Positions 38,380 through 49,870 of a stretch of DNA of 64,000 nucleotides are shown piece by piece. Source of the stretch: Aquila chrysaetos chrysaetos (lineage: Eukaryota > Chordata > Aves > Accipitriformes > Accipitridae); the NCBI RefSeq assembly GCF_900496995.4, contig NC_044018.1:30895825-30959824 (forward strand), written 5' to 3'. Both the position numbers and the translations under genes were made by a program. The notes under the pieces were generated by a model. It ran no database searches and was not told the DNA's origin. It saw nothing but the letters and a program-made list of their open reading frames with translations. Positions within the stretch are counted from its first letter, which is position 1; every line of letters begins with the position of its first letter.

Positions 38380-38830
38380 GTCCGCGCCGGACGTCTTCGG
38401 CTCCGCTGGTGCGAGGTGCCGGTCCCCCACGGCCGCTGCCGCCGCTGAGCGCCCGTGCGAGGGGAACTCGCGGGGCCGCCGGCGCTCATCGCCCCGGGCG
38501 CCCGCCAGCCCCGGCCCGCACGGCTCCGCGGCGGAGCCGGGCGGCCCCGGGCGGAGCCCGCGGGACCGGGAGCGGCTTTACCCCGCGCCGCCGGGCGGCG
38601 CCCGCGGGCCGCCAGAGGTGCGGCGGCTCGGGGAAGCGCCGGGCCGGGGCGGCGGCGCGCCGGGGCTGGCCGCGGGAGGGGGGGGACCGGGACAGGCCGC
38701 TCCCTCGCCCCTCTTCCTTTTGCGGGCGCCGGGGGGAAGCAGCTCGGCCCGCTGCAGGGCCGCCGACCTGCCTTCCCTGGCCGTGCGCCCTGGCCTCGTT
38801 CCCTTCCCACGGCCAGCCCAGCGCCTCTAG
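38380..38830. promoter_or_regulatory. Orphan CpG island between INHBC and INHBE
   Basis: This is a compact, CpG-dense block with sharp edges. It is entered from an AT-rich stretch (TTAATTTTTAATTTTCAG, ending at 38,380) that could be a TATA-like element or a splice acceptor. No conserved protein is encoded: the frames that stay open are low-complexity R/P/G/A-rich, as GC-rich DNA produces. AATAAA hexamers occur downstream on the + strand near 40,078 and 41,072, so an unannotated + strand transcript is possible but unproven. Confidence 0.6.
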
Positions 38831-41430
38831 CCCTCCACCGGTCCTTGCCCCGGCCTCCCTCTCCGTGCTGGCCCTTCGGCCCAGGGGGCACGGGCTGCCC
38901 CCATGGCACTGCCCCTGTGGAAGCCTTCGGTGCCCGCTCTGGTGCTTGCTGCGCCATCGGCTCCGTTGGCTATTCCACCGAGCCCCCAGCCTGGGTACTC
39001 CTCTGGTCTGCGGCCTCCAGCACTTGTTCCAGGGAATAGGGGCCCGTGGGGAGGAAGCTTTTCAGTGCCAGAGCCTGGCCTATGCCATGGCCCCCAGGGC
39101 GAGGGTCACAGCTGGCTTTGGCACTTCCTTGGCTGACATCGGTTGCAGAGCTGTGCAGAAATGGGTGTTCTGGCAGGAGCCGTGCTCAGGTGCTGGTGCA
39201 TGAGCTCTTGGGGCAGGTCCCTGCTTAACCCAGTCCGTTAGCACCTCTAGGTCAGGTCGTCAGGTGCCACGCTTGCCCCACCGGACACGAGGTCGGAGGC
39301 CCAGAAGCCATGTGTGCAGCAAGTGCTGGGCCTGGGGGGGACCCCGGGGGGGGGGCTATTTTGGTCAGGCTGGTCCCTGGGCTTTGCTTTCTGGGAACTG
39401 CTTAATCAACAACACACTTATGCAACGGGTGCAAGAACCACTCACAGCTCCGCGCTGACCCCTGACCTAGATCTGGTGGGCCAGAGTGCGTGGGGGGGGG
39501 GGGGGGGGATGCAGCTGCAGTGCAAGCAGATCAGATGCTCTTGCTAAGCTGGAGGTGAGATGGGGGTTCGTGGCAGCAGCAGCTGTGGGGTGCTGGCCAG
39601 TGCAGAGGGATCCTGGCAGGTTTGAAGGGATTAATCCTTTTGGGGAGACCCTGCTCCCCAGCCTGGAAAGGATGGTGGGTTAGAGTAATTCACCCTTTTT
39701 CCACAACTCTTTGCCTCCTGTTTCATGCTGTGCCACAGCCCTGATACTGGCTCTGTGGATCTTGCAGGGAAGGAGGAGTTCAGCATGGCATTGTGCCTCA
39801 GTTTCCCTTCCCTGCATGTGTGAAGCTGCCGTGTGGCTGCTGGGAGGTGGTGGTGACACAGAGGTTTTAACGACCCCCCTGGTCTGGCACCTGGGCCAGT
39901 ACCACTCAGTGATGCAGCTTGGGACTCCCTCCAGCTTGCTGCATGTGGGGAGAGTGTCAGGTGGAGGTACCTGGTTCCCTCCATGGGTTGCAGGCAGGAG
40001 CAGCCCTGCCCTGTGGGGAATTTAACCTGCCCTGAGCACCAGGAAGGAAACATACCACTTCCAGCATGGGAACATGGAATAAAGGGCAGGGGAATGCACG
40101 TGTGAGCATGTCCACAAATGGAGCATGTATTCAAATATTTGGGATGGGGGAGTGAACATGTGTTTGCAAGAGAGTGTGCAGATGTGTCTGTACCACTGAG
40201 CATCTGTGCAAGTAAGGGCGAGCATGCACAGTGCGCCTGTGCCTGGATGAAAGTGCCGTCTGCTCAGTTCTGCTGGTGCCCAGGCAGTGCTGCCTCTGTG
40301 CTGCTCCAGCCGGGGCTCACAGGCCCTGTGGGAGCTGGGCTCCCAGGCCAGGCTGTGCCCACTCTTTCCTCCCTGTTGACATTCCAGGGCTATTCTGGGA
40401 GCTGCCAGCAGGCCCAGCCAGCTGAGAACTTTGCCCCTTGCACTATGGTTGCATCATCTCCGGTGGGTGCTTTTTCCCAGACAGCCCACTCTGTTTACAC
40501 GTCACCTCTGTGCTTGGCCAGAAGCAGGGCCTCTGTGTGATCAAGACCTTGGAGTCAGTGCTGCATGGCACGGTGGGCAGAGGACGTGCCTGAAGGGCTG
40601 GCTGGGCTTCAGGTTTCCCACTGCACTCTGTGGGTTCCTTGCTCTGGCACAAGAGCACTGGGCTCTCCCATTCCCCCAACAACATGGCACCTTGCACCAC
40701 TTCCGAGAGATTTCTACAGGAACCTGCCCTGGCTCAGGCTGTGCGCCCTGCTCTAAGCACAGCATCTGGGGCTAAGAATCTGAAGAACATCTTCAGATTG
40801 ATGTGGCACTGGCTGCCATCTCGTGAGCCCTCAGTACATACAAATATCCATTTTAATTTGTGGGGAGGAGGTGGCGTAGTATACACTCTTGTTGGCCCTG
40901 CCCAGCTCTGTCCTGGAGTGACGCTGGACCAGGCAGTCCAAAGGATAGGCTCAGACCCCCAAACTCATCACATGGTACGAGTGACAAAAGCTCAGAGATG
41001 TGAACAGTCCCCAGGGAGCTGCAGGGGTCATCCCGGGAACCACTCCTGATCCCCGCTCTGTTCTCTGTCAGCAATAAACGGGACTGCTAGGGTGGCTAAG
41101 GGGGTGCCAGGGGGGCAATGCACAGGCTGTGGGGACAGCTCTGTAGGCTCCACGGGCAGGCAGGTGAGGCCAGGATCCATCTGGCAGGCTGCTCCGGCAT
41201 CGGTGCTTCTCCACCCGGCCAGGATTTGCCCCAGCCCTTACTTTCTGCAGGTTTTGGACCAGGCAGAGGAGCTCAGCCCCTGCGGGGGTGCCTGGCCGGG
41301 TCCCTCTGCACCCCTGAGCAGATGCGAGGGAGAGCTGCAGGCAGGCAGAGCCCACCTGTACACGTGTGTGCAAGCACCTTGGGCACACACCTCTTGCATG
41401 TACCACTATTCGTGCACATCCACATGAAGT
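38831..41430. other. Intergenic sequence upstream of INHBE
   Basis: I recognise no gene here. It holds a G17 homopolymer (39,492-39,508), a degenerate TG-rich tract (about 40,090-40,250) and a second short CA/TG-rich stretch (41,362-41,430). Confidence 0.65.
40090..40250. repeat. Degenerate TG/CA-rich tract
   Basis: Loosely repeated TGTG/GCATG words in alternating purine-pyrimidine order, without a clean repeat unit. Similar tracts recur at 50.4, 54.5, 58.0, 59.8 and 60.7 kb. Confidence 0.6.
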
Positions 41431-41439
41431 CCCCAGGCA

Positions 41440-42260
41440 CACCCCCCTCCGCCGTGCGTCCCCCCCCCGACTCGCGTCCAGCTCCCGCGGCGCCCTCCGC
41501 GGGCGCGGCGCAGCCCAGGCCGGGGCCGGAGGCAGGTGCTCGGCCCCACTCGAGGCCCGAGCCGGGCCGGGGCGCCGCTCCCACGGGTACCCGACAGCCT
41601 CGCACGGAGCGGGGGAGGACGGGGCACGGGCGACAGTGCCCCGCTGCTCGCGGAGCCCCTTCCCCCGGGACAGCGGGGCGCCGTCCGCCACCCGCCCCCG
41701 CCGCGGGAGGGGGGGCTAATCCCGGTAATCCCCCGCCCCGGCCACGGCCCGACGGGACGGGACAGGCAGGTGAGCCGGCCAATGGCGGGGGGGGGGCGCC
41801 GGGCCCGCCCCCGGCCGCAGGTGCCCAAAGCGGGCGGGCCGCGCCGCGCCACTCGTGGTGCCGGCCCGGTGTGTCCCGTCGGTGCGGATGGCGGCGCGAG
41901 GCGCGGGCCCGTGGCTGCTGCTGGCGGCGGCGGCGCTGTGCGCGGCGGCGGAGCCGCGCTGCCCGTCGTGCGCGGCGGGCGCGGAGCGGCGGCTGCTGGA
42001 GGAGGCGGCCAAGCGGCAGCTGCTGGAGAAGCTGCGGCTCCGCGAGCGACCGAGGCTCGCCCACGCCGTGCCCCGCGCCGCCGTGGCCCGCGCCCTGCGG
42101 CGGCTGCAGGCGGGCGGTGCCCGCCGGGGCCCCGACGACGACGAGCAGGGCTACGAGATCATCAGCTTCGCGGAGCCAGGTGGGTGCGCGGGGCCCGCGG
42201 GCAGCCGGGCACGACCCCCCGTGGTCGCCCACGCGGCCCCCGGGGGCTGCAGTTCCAGAC
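41440..42260 (+). promoter_or_regulatory. INHBE: CpG island, INHBE promoter and exon 1
   Basis: CpG-dense sequence surrounds the INHBE start codon. A CCAAT box in GGCCAATGGCG context (41,779-41,783) lies about 105 bases upstream of the ATG, with GC-box-like sequence between. No TATA box is seen. The start site probably lies between the CCAAT box and the ATG, which would give a short 5' UTR. Confidence 0.75.
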
Positions 42261-43792
42261 GAGCTGGGCTGCACCCGGTGCCAGACGGCGGGAGACCCTG
42301 GGCGAGCCCCTGCCTGGCCAGCCCCTGGGCTGGTGGGCACCCTCGAGGAGGTGCAGCCCCCTGAACCTCGGGGTGCTGCAGCACCGGCGGGGGGCTGGGG
42401 TCCTGGCCATCTGCCTCCTCGCAGTGGGATGAGGGTGCCTGGAGCTGTGCGAGCTGGGATTAAATTGTCAGTTAATGCACTTGCTGTGCACTGGTGGCCT
42501 CCCAGTGCTGCTGATGCAGGAAGGCTCAGCCTGGGAGAAGGAGAGATGGCCCCTCTTTTGCTCCTGCATTGGCCGCTTGAGACCCTACACGTGAAGTGCT
42601 GCAGCACAGTGCTTCTTGAAAGATGGGGGCAGGCCAGGGTGCCTGGGACTTCCAGTAGTTAGACTTGGGAGCTGCAAGGACTAGCTCAGGGCTGGGGGGC
42701 GGGAGGCTGGAAACACTCCCTAGCCTTGCACTGTGCAGCCAAGGGAAAGGGCCAGAAGGGCCAGGTGAGAGCAGGTGCCCCCTGTCCCCTTCTGTGCTCA
42801 TTCTGTTAGGTAGTGTGGGACAGTCCCTCATTCCAACACTACCACCCCCCTGGGTAGCCTTCCCAATGAAGGGAGGGGGACAGACGGAGGGCCCTGTGGA
42901 GGGAGGGAACGTTGTAGGTCTTTCCTGAGAAGAAGCTGAAAGAGATTGGCCTTGGTGTGCAGGGTGGTGGTGCAGCCTTACCTTCCCTAGCATCCTGCAG
43001 CATTCACCTCCTCATCCCTTTCTCCCCTCAGAGCCCACGTCTCCCTCTGGCTTGGGGCTGCAGTTCCAGTTCAGCCGTACACAAGACCAGGACATTCACA
43101 TCCTGCAGGCTCAGCTTTGGCTCTACCTTCGAGTTCCCCGAGACCTGGTAGCCAGCCTCACCCTGAGAATCTTCCTTGCTGGTGGGGAAGGTGATTTGGT
43201 AGGGGGCAATCGCACGTTGCTGAGCGAGAGGCGACTGAGTGCTACGGGCAGCGGCTGGCGTGCCTTCACCCTCATGCCTGCCCTGCAGAATTTCTTTGGG
43301 GGAGAGCACAGGACCCTGCGGCTGGAACTGGAAAGCCACGGGGATGGGGGTGATATCATGGCAATAGTCAATGCCAGCTGGTCCCACCAGCCCTTCTTGG
43401 TGGCTGAGGCAAAGGTGCGGGAGCCAGGACACCACGTGGCCAAGCGCAGCCTCCGCTGCAGCCAGAACTCCAACCTCTGCTGCCGCAAGGACTACTACGT
43501 GGATTTCCGTGACATCGGTTGGAACGACTGGATCATTAAGCCTGAGGGCTACCAGATAAACTATTGCGTGGGCCAGTGCCCTCTACATGTGGCAGGCAGC
43601 CCTGGGATGGCCTCTTCTTTCCACACAGCTGTCTTCAACCTTGTCAAAGCTAACAACATCCAGGCATCAGGGCACTCCTGCTGCGTGCCAACGCGACGCC
43701 GGCCACTCTCTGTCCTCTACTTCGATCGCAATAGCAACATTGTCAAGACTGACATCCCTGACATGATTGTTGATGCCTGTGGCTGTAGCTAG
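41888..43792 (+). CDS. INHBE: Inhibin/activin beta E chain precursor (2 exons)
   Basis: CDS is 41,888-42,179 joined to 43,032-43,792, encoding 350 residues, the same length as human INHBE. The ATG has a good context (GCGGATGG) and starts a signal peptide with a leucine/alanine core (about residues 9-21). A CPSC motif (C25, C28) and the GYEIISFAEP block at the exon end follow. The phase-1 intron uses CAG|GTGGGT and a CCCCTCAG acceptor. N-glycosylation sequons are at N157 and N211. The mature domain starts about S237 (genomic 43,448) after VAKR. It has 114 residues, nine cysteines and beta E-type blocks such as YVDF, GYQINYC and AGSPG. The product is a secreted activin chain; in mammals beta E is a liver-derived factor acting on adipose tissue. 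The convertase site lacks an Arg at P4, which is weaker than in INHBC. Confusion with INHBC is unlikely given the gene order and these blocks. Confidence 0.96.
42180..43031 (+). other. INHBE: INHBE intron 1
   Basis: This is an 852-base intron at the same position and phase as the INHBC intron. It is CpG-rich for the first hundred or so bases (the island's tail) and ordinary afterwards. No internal gene is seen. Confidence 0.92.
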
Positions 43793-44900
43793 GGTTGGGG
43801 GAGCCATGCTGGGTACCCCCCCCTTCTCCAGGACTGCTCCTCTGGGGGAGGGGAGGGCTGGAGAGCTCCCTTGAGCTGGAGTCAGACTGTGGTGCAATAG
43901 ACCCCTTTGGAAAGGTTGGGGGGGGGGGGGGGAAGCGGGAGGGAGTGGGGTGGAGAGAGAGAGAGAGAGTCTCATCAGAGAGCAGGGATTGTCTCCAGAG
44001 AGCACCTGGGGCAGGGGTCTCTGTGGAAATGTGGGACAGAGCCAAGGCCACATCAGACTGCCTGAGTCTGAGCTGTGGGCGGTTGGTGTGACTCTGGGCA
44101 TCCCTGCCCTGACTGGCAGCATCCCTCTGGTCCCAAGCTGATCCTGCATTTCTGGTGGTCTTGTTCCCCTCTGTGTGTGGGGTGAGGGGGTCCTGCTTTG
44201 TTCACATTCAGGGTGTCTGGTGACAGTTTGGGGCTCAGTCTCCTTGAGAGCAGGGTGGGATGCAGGAATGTGTCTGTTTCCTCCAAGTGGGAAACTGGAG
44301 GACAAGAGGCCGTCCTGCTTTTCTCCCCTGCTGCAACAAATCTTCCTGCATCAAATTTGCCTATCGTTGGGGACAAGTGGAATAAGGCACAAATAACAGG
44401 CCTGGAAGATAAGGATGAGGGGTATGACTTTGTCAAGAACCCAAAATTGCAATGATGAGACACAGCCCTCTGCTCCCAGGAGGGCATGGAGCTGTGAAGG
44501 ATGGCCTTGCTTGCTGGCCAGGTCCCATCTATTTCTCCTTTCATTTCCCCGGGTTTTGTGCTTTTCTTCCCTGCTTCCCACCCCACCAGTCAGGTCTCTT
44601 CCAGCCCTGTGCCTCCTTACAAGGAGGTCTGACTCAGACTTTGCCTTTAAGACCATACTAAAGGTACAGATTTTTTTGTACCTCTAGTTTTGCAGCTATT
44701 ACTACTTTTACGGTAGAGATTTCTGCAGCTGTTGGGACTCCCTGGTGCTCCATCCTGTCTAGTCACCTCTCTGCTGAAGATCCCACTCTGCCTTTGCCTT
44801 CCTGATAGTCGTGTATACAATGCACCCACATGGCCTGTGCTTTTAATTTATTTTAATACTTCGGTGCGGCTTCCCCAATAAATGGGTGGAAATGCAACAT
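43793..44900 (+). other. INHBE: INHBE 3' UTR
   Basis: About 1.1 kb from the TAG to the first canonical AATAAA. It includes a G15 run (43,918-43,932) and a short (GA)n tract near 43,955-43,970. Confidence 0.75.
44877..44882 (+). terminator. INHBE: INHBE poly(A) signal
   Basis: First canonical AATAAA downstream of the INHBE stop codon, after an AT-rich stretch, as expected for a 3' end. Confidence 0.8.
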
Positions 44901-46617
44901 CCAGGCTCTGACTGCTTTCTTGTGGCACCACCTGCATGAATGGAGTTGGGAAAATGGTCCTGCTTGGCCAGAAAGTCCTACACGTGGCCCAGGCCCCTCA
45001 GGCTCTGGCTGGGAGGATGATGGGCTCCGGGGCTGGAGCAGCACAGGAGCTGCAAGCCATCAGCAGCTGCGGGCAGCACTGCTGTGCTGGGAGGTGAGGG
45101 GAGCTGTAGTGCTTCTGGGGCTCCCTGGGTGCCATGGGGTGATGCTCACTGAGACCCTGTGTGAGCAGGGCTATGCAGGGAGCTTTTCCCTGTGGATGAC
45201 GGGCCCAGGGACAGGGCAGGGGCTGGGAACTGGGTACTGCCTCGCTGGGGGCTGGAGAGTGGTGGCCCGTAATATGAGCATCAAAGAAGCTGTTTCCCAG
45301 CAGGGCAGGTACTGCTGGGGGGCATAGCCCAACCTGAAGATGCTGTTCTCCACCTGGATCGGTCCTGACTGGAGCTCAAAATACCACAGTTCTGGAGAAT
45401 CTGTCCCCAGGGGGGTGACCTCAAAAGATGAGCCAGAGCCCACCCCCACATCCAGTGCCCCCACTGCAAATACCAGAGATTGTACCCTACTCATGTCTCA
45501 CTGACCTCCTCAATCCCCTCTCATGCTCCCCTAAACACCACCCAATGACCCCAGTCTCAACCACACAGCAGCCAGTCACAGAGTCTGGCAATGCCCAGGC
45601 TGGTGGGTGATGGGGAGTCTCCTGCATATTTTTGGGTGGGATGCTTCCGGAGTGGGAGGCAATGCCCCCTGCTCATCCCTCTGAGATCCCACACGGCTGG
45701 CCTGGGTCCTTGTTGCGCAAGCACCTGCTCAAAGCTCAGCTTGGGGCTGTTTTATCTGGGGGCAAACCCACTTGCTTTCCCAGCTTGGCCCTGTGCTGCA
45801 CCCTGCAAATGGACAAAGGGCACCTTTCATCAGCCGGCTGCAGTGGGCATCCCCCCAGGCTGCAGGGGCAGCATGGCCATCACCCACACTCCCCCAAATA
45901 TCTCCACCTGTGGGGAAAAGCCAACTGTACCTGCAGGGTGCCTTAGCCTTCTGGGCGCTCCCACAGCCCCAGCATGTGCGTTGCTGACACAACGGGGCAC
46001 CTTGTCAGTGTCCATGCCCCCAGGAGTGTGTGCTGCCATACATATGCTGAGAGTCGCAGGTGTGGATTTCAGGTAAGCGCATGGGGATGTGCAGTGTCTG
46101 TATCATCTCCCTGCTCCCTCCCCATATCGGCACTCTTGCTATAGCCAGTGCAACTGGGGGTGGGGTGGGCAGGGCATCCCACAAAGACGCCAGATATCAC
46201 GTTTTCCTTTGCCAGCAACACAGCATCCTCCCTGTCGCAGTGAATGTGTGTTTCCATGTGTGTGGGAGGTTGTCCACACGCGTGTGTGTGATGTGCTGAC
46301 TCACTGACACACTGACACGCTGACCCACCAGCCCAGAGCCGAGATGCTGAGCTGGCTGTGGTGGTAGCGTTAAGTCTTTAATCTGGGTGATCATCTGGCC
46401 CTGCTTTGAGCCACTTTAACTTTCCTAAACAGGAGGCCAAGATTAACTGTGGGACCTCCTGTGGGGTGGGGGACATGGCAGGGTTGGGGGTCTGGCAGTG
46501 GAGAGCTGCTGCGGGGGGAGCTGCCCCAGCGTTGTTTCCACCCAGGGGGCTCAAAGCTGGTGGCAAAATGGACCTGGGCTTGTCTGGCCATGCAGATGGC
46601 GGCCCGTTGGGAAGTGA

Positions 46618-46626
46618 TGGGTGGTC
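46618..46626 (-). promoter_or_regulatory. Exact GLI consensus site
   Basis: TGGGTGGTC is the reverse complement of the GLI-family consensus GACCACCCA. It lies about 16 kb upstream of GLI1 coding exon 2. GLI1 is a known Hedgehog target, so a GLI site here would make sense. However, by chance alone about half an exact match is expected over both strands of a window this size. Confidence 0.25.
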
Positions 46627-48628
46627 TTGGGGCAAGTCCCCAGACCCTGTGAGGGAGCCCTGACTGGGCCGTGGCGGTGTGGGCGGCAGGGCTGGCCCTG
46701 CACTGTGCCCGGTGCCTGGGCAGGTCTTTCCTGGCAGCTTAGCCAGGGTCACGCTCAGCTCAGGAGTAAATCTGCTGAGCCGCTTATGCCTATTACAAAA
46801 CGGGCATGCAGGCAACCCCTCTTACCTGCACCCACCACCTTGGCCCTGCCTTGGGACTGATGCTGTTGGGCTCGATCCACTGCAGCAGCCTGGGGGCACC
46901 CCAGGACACAGCTAGCTGTTCTCCCCTTGTGATAGAGCAAGGGGGAACTGTGCAGGCGTTGCCACCTCACCTGTGTGCTGGAGCCTCCCTGGGGAGCAGA
47001 GACACCCCTCCTCACCCTCACTGTGTTGGGGGTGTTGGCAGGGAAAGGAACTGATTTCAGACTAGGAGAGTGGGGAGGGAAACTGAGGCAGGGAGCAGTC
47101 TTTTGCAGGCCATGGCTGGGAGCTGAGGCGTCTCCTGAAATCTATCTCATACTGTAGTCCCCATGTTGTCCCTCTGCTCTGGGGGTCCCATGCAGTCAGT
47201 GGAGAGGCCGTTTCCCGGTGCTGTGGCATGGATCATGCTGGAAAAACTACTCCTGTGGTGCACTGGACACCTGCAGTGCGTGATGACATGCAGGGGCACT
47301 GGGAGGACAGGCTAATGCCGAGGGAGGCAGGGTGCCCACAGCGGTGGTAATCCTGCTAAGAGGCTCTGAGGTCAGGCTGGATGTGTGGCACAGCTCCCAT
47401 CACCTTTGAGGCTCCATCGTCCCAGAGAGGAGCACGGAGCTGGCAGGAGCTGGGAGCAGCTGAGCACCGGGGCAGGGTGAGAATGCACATGCCCCCACAA
47501 AAAGCGTGTCTGCAGTCACCCGGGGAGCTGAGCACGCACAAAGTGGGGCTTGTCCTCAGCTCCCTCCTAGCAGGCTCTCCTCCTGCAGGAGCCCCCAGGA
47601 ACAGCCCTTTGCCAAGCCCCGCTCCTGGTCCAGACCCACTCCAGCCCTGGTGGTCCTGCTGCCCTGCCTGCTCTGGGCTGCAAGGCTCTGCAAGGCCACC
47701 TTCTCCAGCCCAGAGCTCCTGCATGGGCTGTCCAGGCAGGGGGTTCGTAGCTTCAGACTCACTTTCCCAGCAGTCAGGGAGCAAGGACTAGGGAAATTGG
47801 GGCAGGGGCAGAGCTGCAGGAAGGAGCAGGGTCCCCAGGCCTAAGCAGGTCTTGGGGAGGTCATCCTGCCTTCCCACTGTGCTCTGCTGGCATTGACACA
47901 TGCTGTCACGTTCTGGCTAGGGACAGGTGGGCAAAGGCCACTTTCCCTGAAATAGCTGCTTGCACCCAGGGCCAGCCTGGCTCTTCCCCTACATTTAGTC
48001 ACTGTGGCACAGGGAGGGAACTGACCTTCATTGTAAAAACAAACAAGAAGGAAAAGCGGCACTGCTGGGTGAGAAATTAATTTCCTTCTAACCCTCCTCC
48101 CCATCCCTGGAGCTCCCAGGCCCTGTTTCCCGCTCTAGCTCAGATACCCACATTCTCTCCTGCCTCCCTCCGTGCAGGTACCACCGTTGCCCTGCTTTCC
48201 CTTCACATGTGACAGGACCTGGCTACCTGCAGACCCTGTGAGCTGGACAAGGCTAGGCTGTTTCAGGGAAAGGGGGCTGGCTGTACAAACTGTTTGGAGC
48301 ATAGGACCCATTTGGAGACGGGAGCAGAATGCTCTGCAATCTGCTTCCTGAGCTGCTACAAACCTGGCTATCTGCTTGCCTTCTCTACAGTGACACAAAT
48401 GCAACATGGGACTTTTGCCCCCAGGGGAATGTACAGCTGTGGTGGCAGCTGAGGGGCACCAGGTTGTATGCAAATGACAATCACTGTTAGGCCCTTGAGA
48501 TGGTCTTAGGCCCTGCAGTGCATTACGCTCACCTCATCCACCACTGGTAGCCCTGGAACCAGTGATGCAGTGGAGAAACATCTGGGTGGTGAGTAGGAGG
48601 TTGAACTGCAGGCACTGGTGCCACACTG

Positions 48629-48674
48629 GGACATGGCTGGGAGAACTGCTGGGACAGTTCTCCCAGCCATGTCC
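48629..48674. repeat. Perfect 20-bp inverted repeat, 6-base loop
   Basis: GGACATGGCTGGGAGAACTG (48,629-48,648), a spacer CTGGGA, then the exact reverse complement (48,655-48,674). This would form a strong cruciform in DNA or a hairpin in RNA. Both flanks stop pairing immediately. Confidence 0.95.
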
Positions 48675-49379
48675 ATGGGGCAAGCAGCCAGGGGAGCTTT
48701 TGGGGTGGGAGAAGGCTTTTGGGGCCACAGACGTGGCTGAACAAGTAGGCACCTGGGGCACCCATCAGGGCAGTCCCGGGAGGATTGCTGGACACCTCAA
48801 TAGCTTGCGGACTGAGGAGGCAGGAGGATTTCCAGGTGGAAATGAGGAGGATCGTCTCCTTAAGCAGCTGAATGGGATCACCTGCAAGGATGGGAGGACT
48901 AGTTTCAAGGGAAGGAAGAGGTTATAGGGCATGCCCACTAGGGGCAAGGTCACTTTAGGGATACAGCCTGCACCTAGCACCTCTGGATCTTTGGGCAGAT
49001 ACGTGCGGTGCAGCTGCCCTTGGGAGACCTGGGGAGAGAGGCCTGGTCCCGACCTCCATCTAGCTGCCCTGTTACAGTGGGACCCTGGTGGGCAGGGCAG
49101 GGTAGCGTGGGGGTGCCGCAGGCCTGGGAGCACCCCAGCTCTGGCCTCACAAGGTGGGTGGACATGGACGTGTGTCCCCGGCTGGAGGAAGAGCCCCCAG
49201 ACCCGCTCTTGCTGAACCCTGCGTGCCCCCAGGCAGGGGCCATAGCAGCCCCCAGGCCTGTAGCCTCCCCGAGGGGCCAGGCAACCCACACTGCTCCACT
49301 CCAGCTTGCTCTCCAGAGGGTAGCACCCGAAATCCTGCTCTCTCCCATCGTTTCAAGGCGGGGTGATGTGACGAGAATG

Positions 49380-49870
49380 ATGTCCCCGCCACGCCCAGGC
49401 TCGCGGCGCTGGGGAAGGGCCCCACCGGCCCGTGGGGCGAGGTGGGGAACGGCCCCACCGGACCGTAGGAGCGGGCCGGTGCCCGGCTGGGAGCGGGCCC
49501 GAGCGCCCGCGGGTGCCGGTGGGGAGGTGAAGAGGGGGGGAGAGCGGGCGGGCCGCCCACCGCCACCAGGGGGAGCTGCCCCGCGGTCTGCCGTGCCCGC
49601 CCCCGGTCCCGGGGGGCCGGACGTCCAGCCCCGGACCCTCTCCCCCTCTGCGCCCCCCGCCCGGCGCACTGGCAGTACAGCCAGGGTGCTCGGTGGCTTG
49701 GCCGGGTACCTGGCGGGGCGATGGGGGGCTCTGGACACTCTGGGGGGTGGGCAGGGTGATGCGTGGGCCCCGCGGCCGAGGCTGCTGCTGGCGCCGGCTC
49801 TCTGCTGCCCGGCCGTGCTGCGACCCGTGCCGCAGCAGCGCCCCGGGGAGAGGTGGGCACCCACGCGGCG
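49380..49870. promoter_or_regulatory. CpG-rich block upstream of the main GLI1-side island
   Basis: CpG-dense sequence with no conserved protein frame. It contains a CTCF-like motif at 49,563-49,578 (CCACCAGGGGGAGCTG). It could be an alternative GLI1 promoter, a distal enhancer or an insulator; the sequence alone does not decide. Confidence 0.5.
49563..49578 (+). promoter_or_regulatory. CTCF-like motif
   Basis: CCACCAGGGGGAGCTG matches the CTCF pattern CCASYAGRKGGCRSYR at 15 of 16 positions (A for C at position 12). Confidence 0.4.

Larger units (their letters stand above)
44901..49370. other. Intergenic sequence between INHBE and GLI1
   Basis: No recognisable gene on either strand. Noted inside are an exact GLI consensus nonamer (46,618-46,626), a short GACAC-type tandem stretch (about 46,296-46,330) and a perfect 20-bp inverted repeat (48,629-48,674). 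Confidence 0.65.

Noticed and set aside
41118-42662. Long + strand frame (514 codons) overlapping INHBE exon 1
   Set aside because: It is in a different frame from the conserved INHBE protein and is a shadow of GC-rich DNA.
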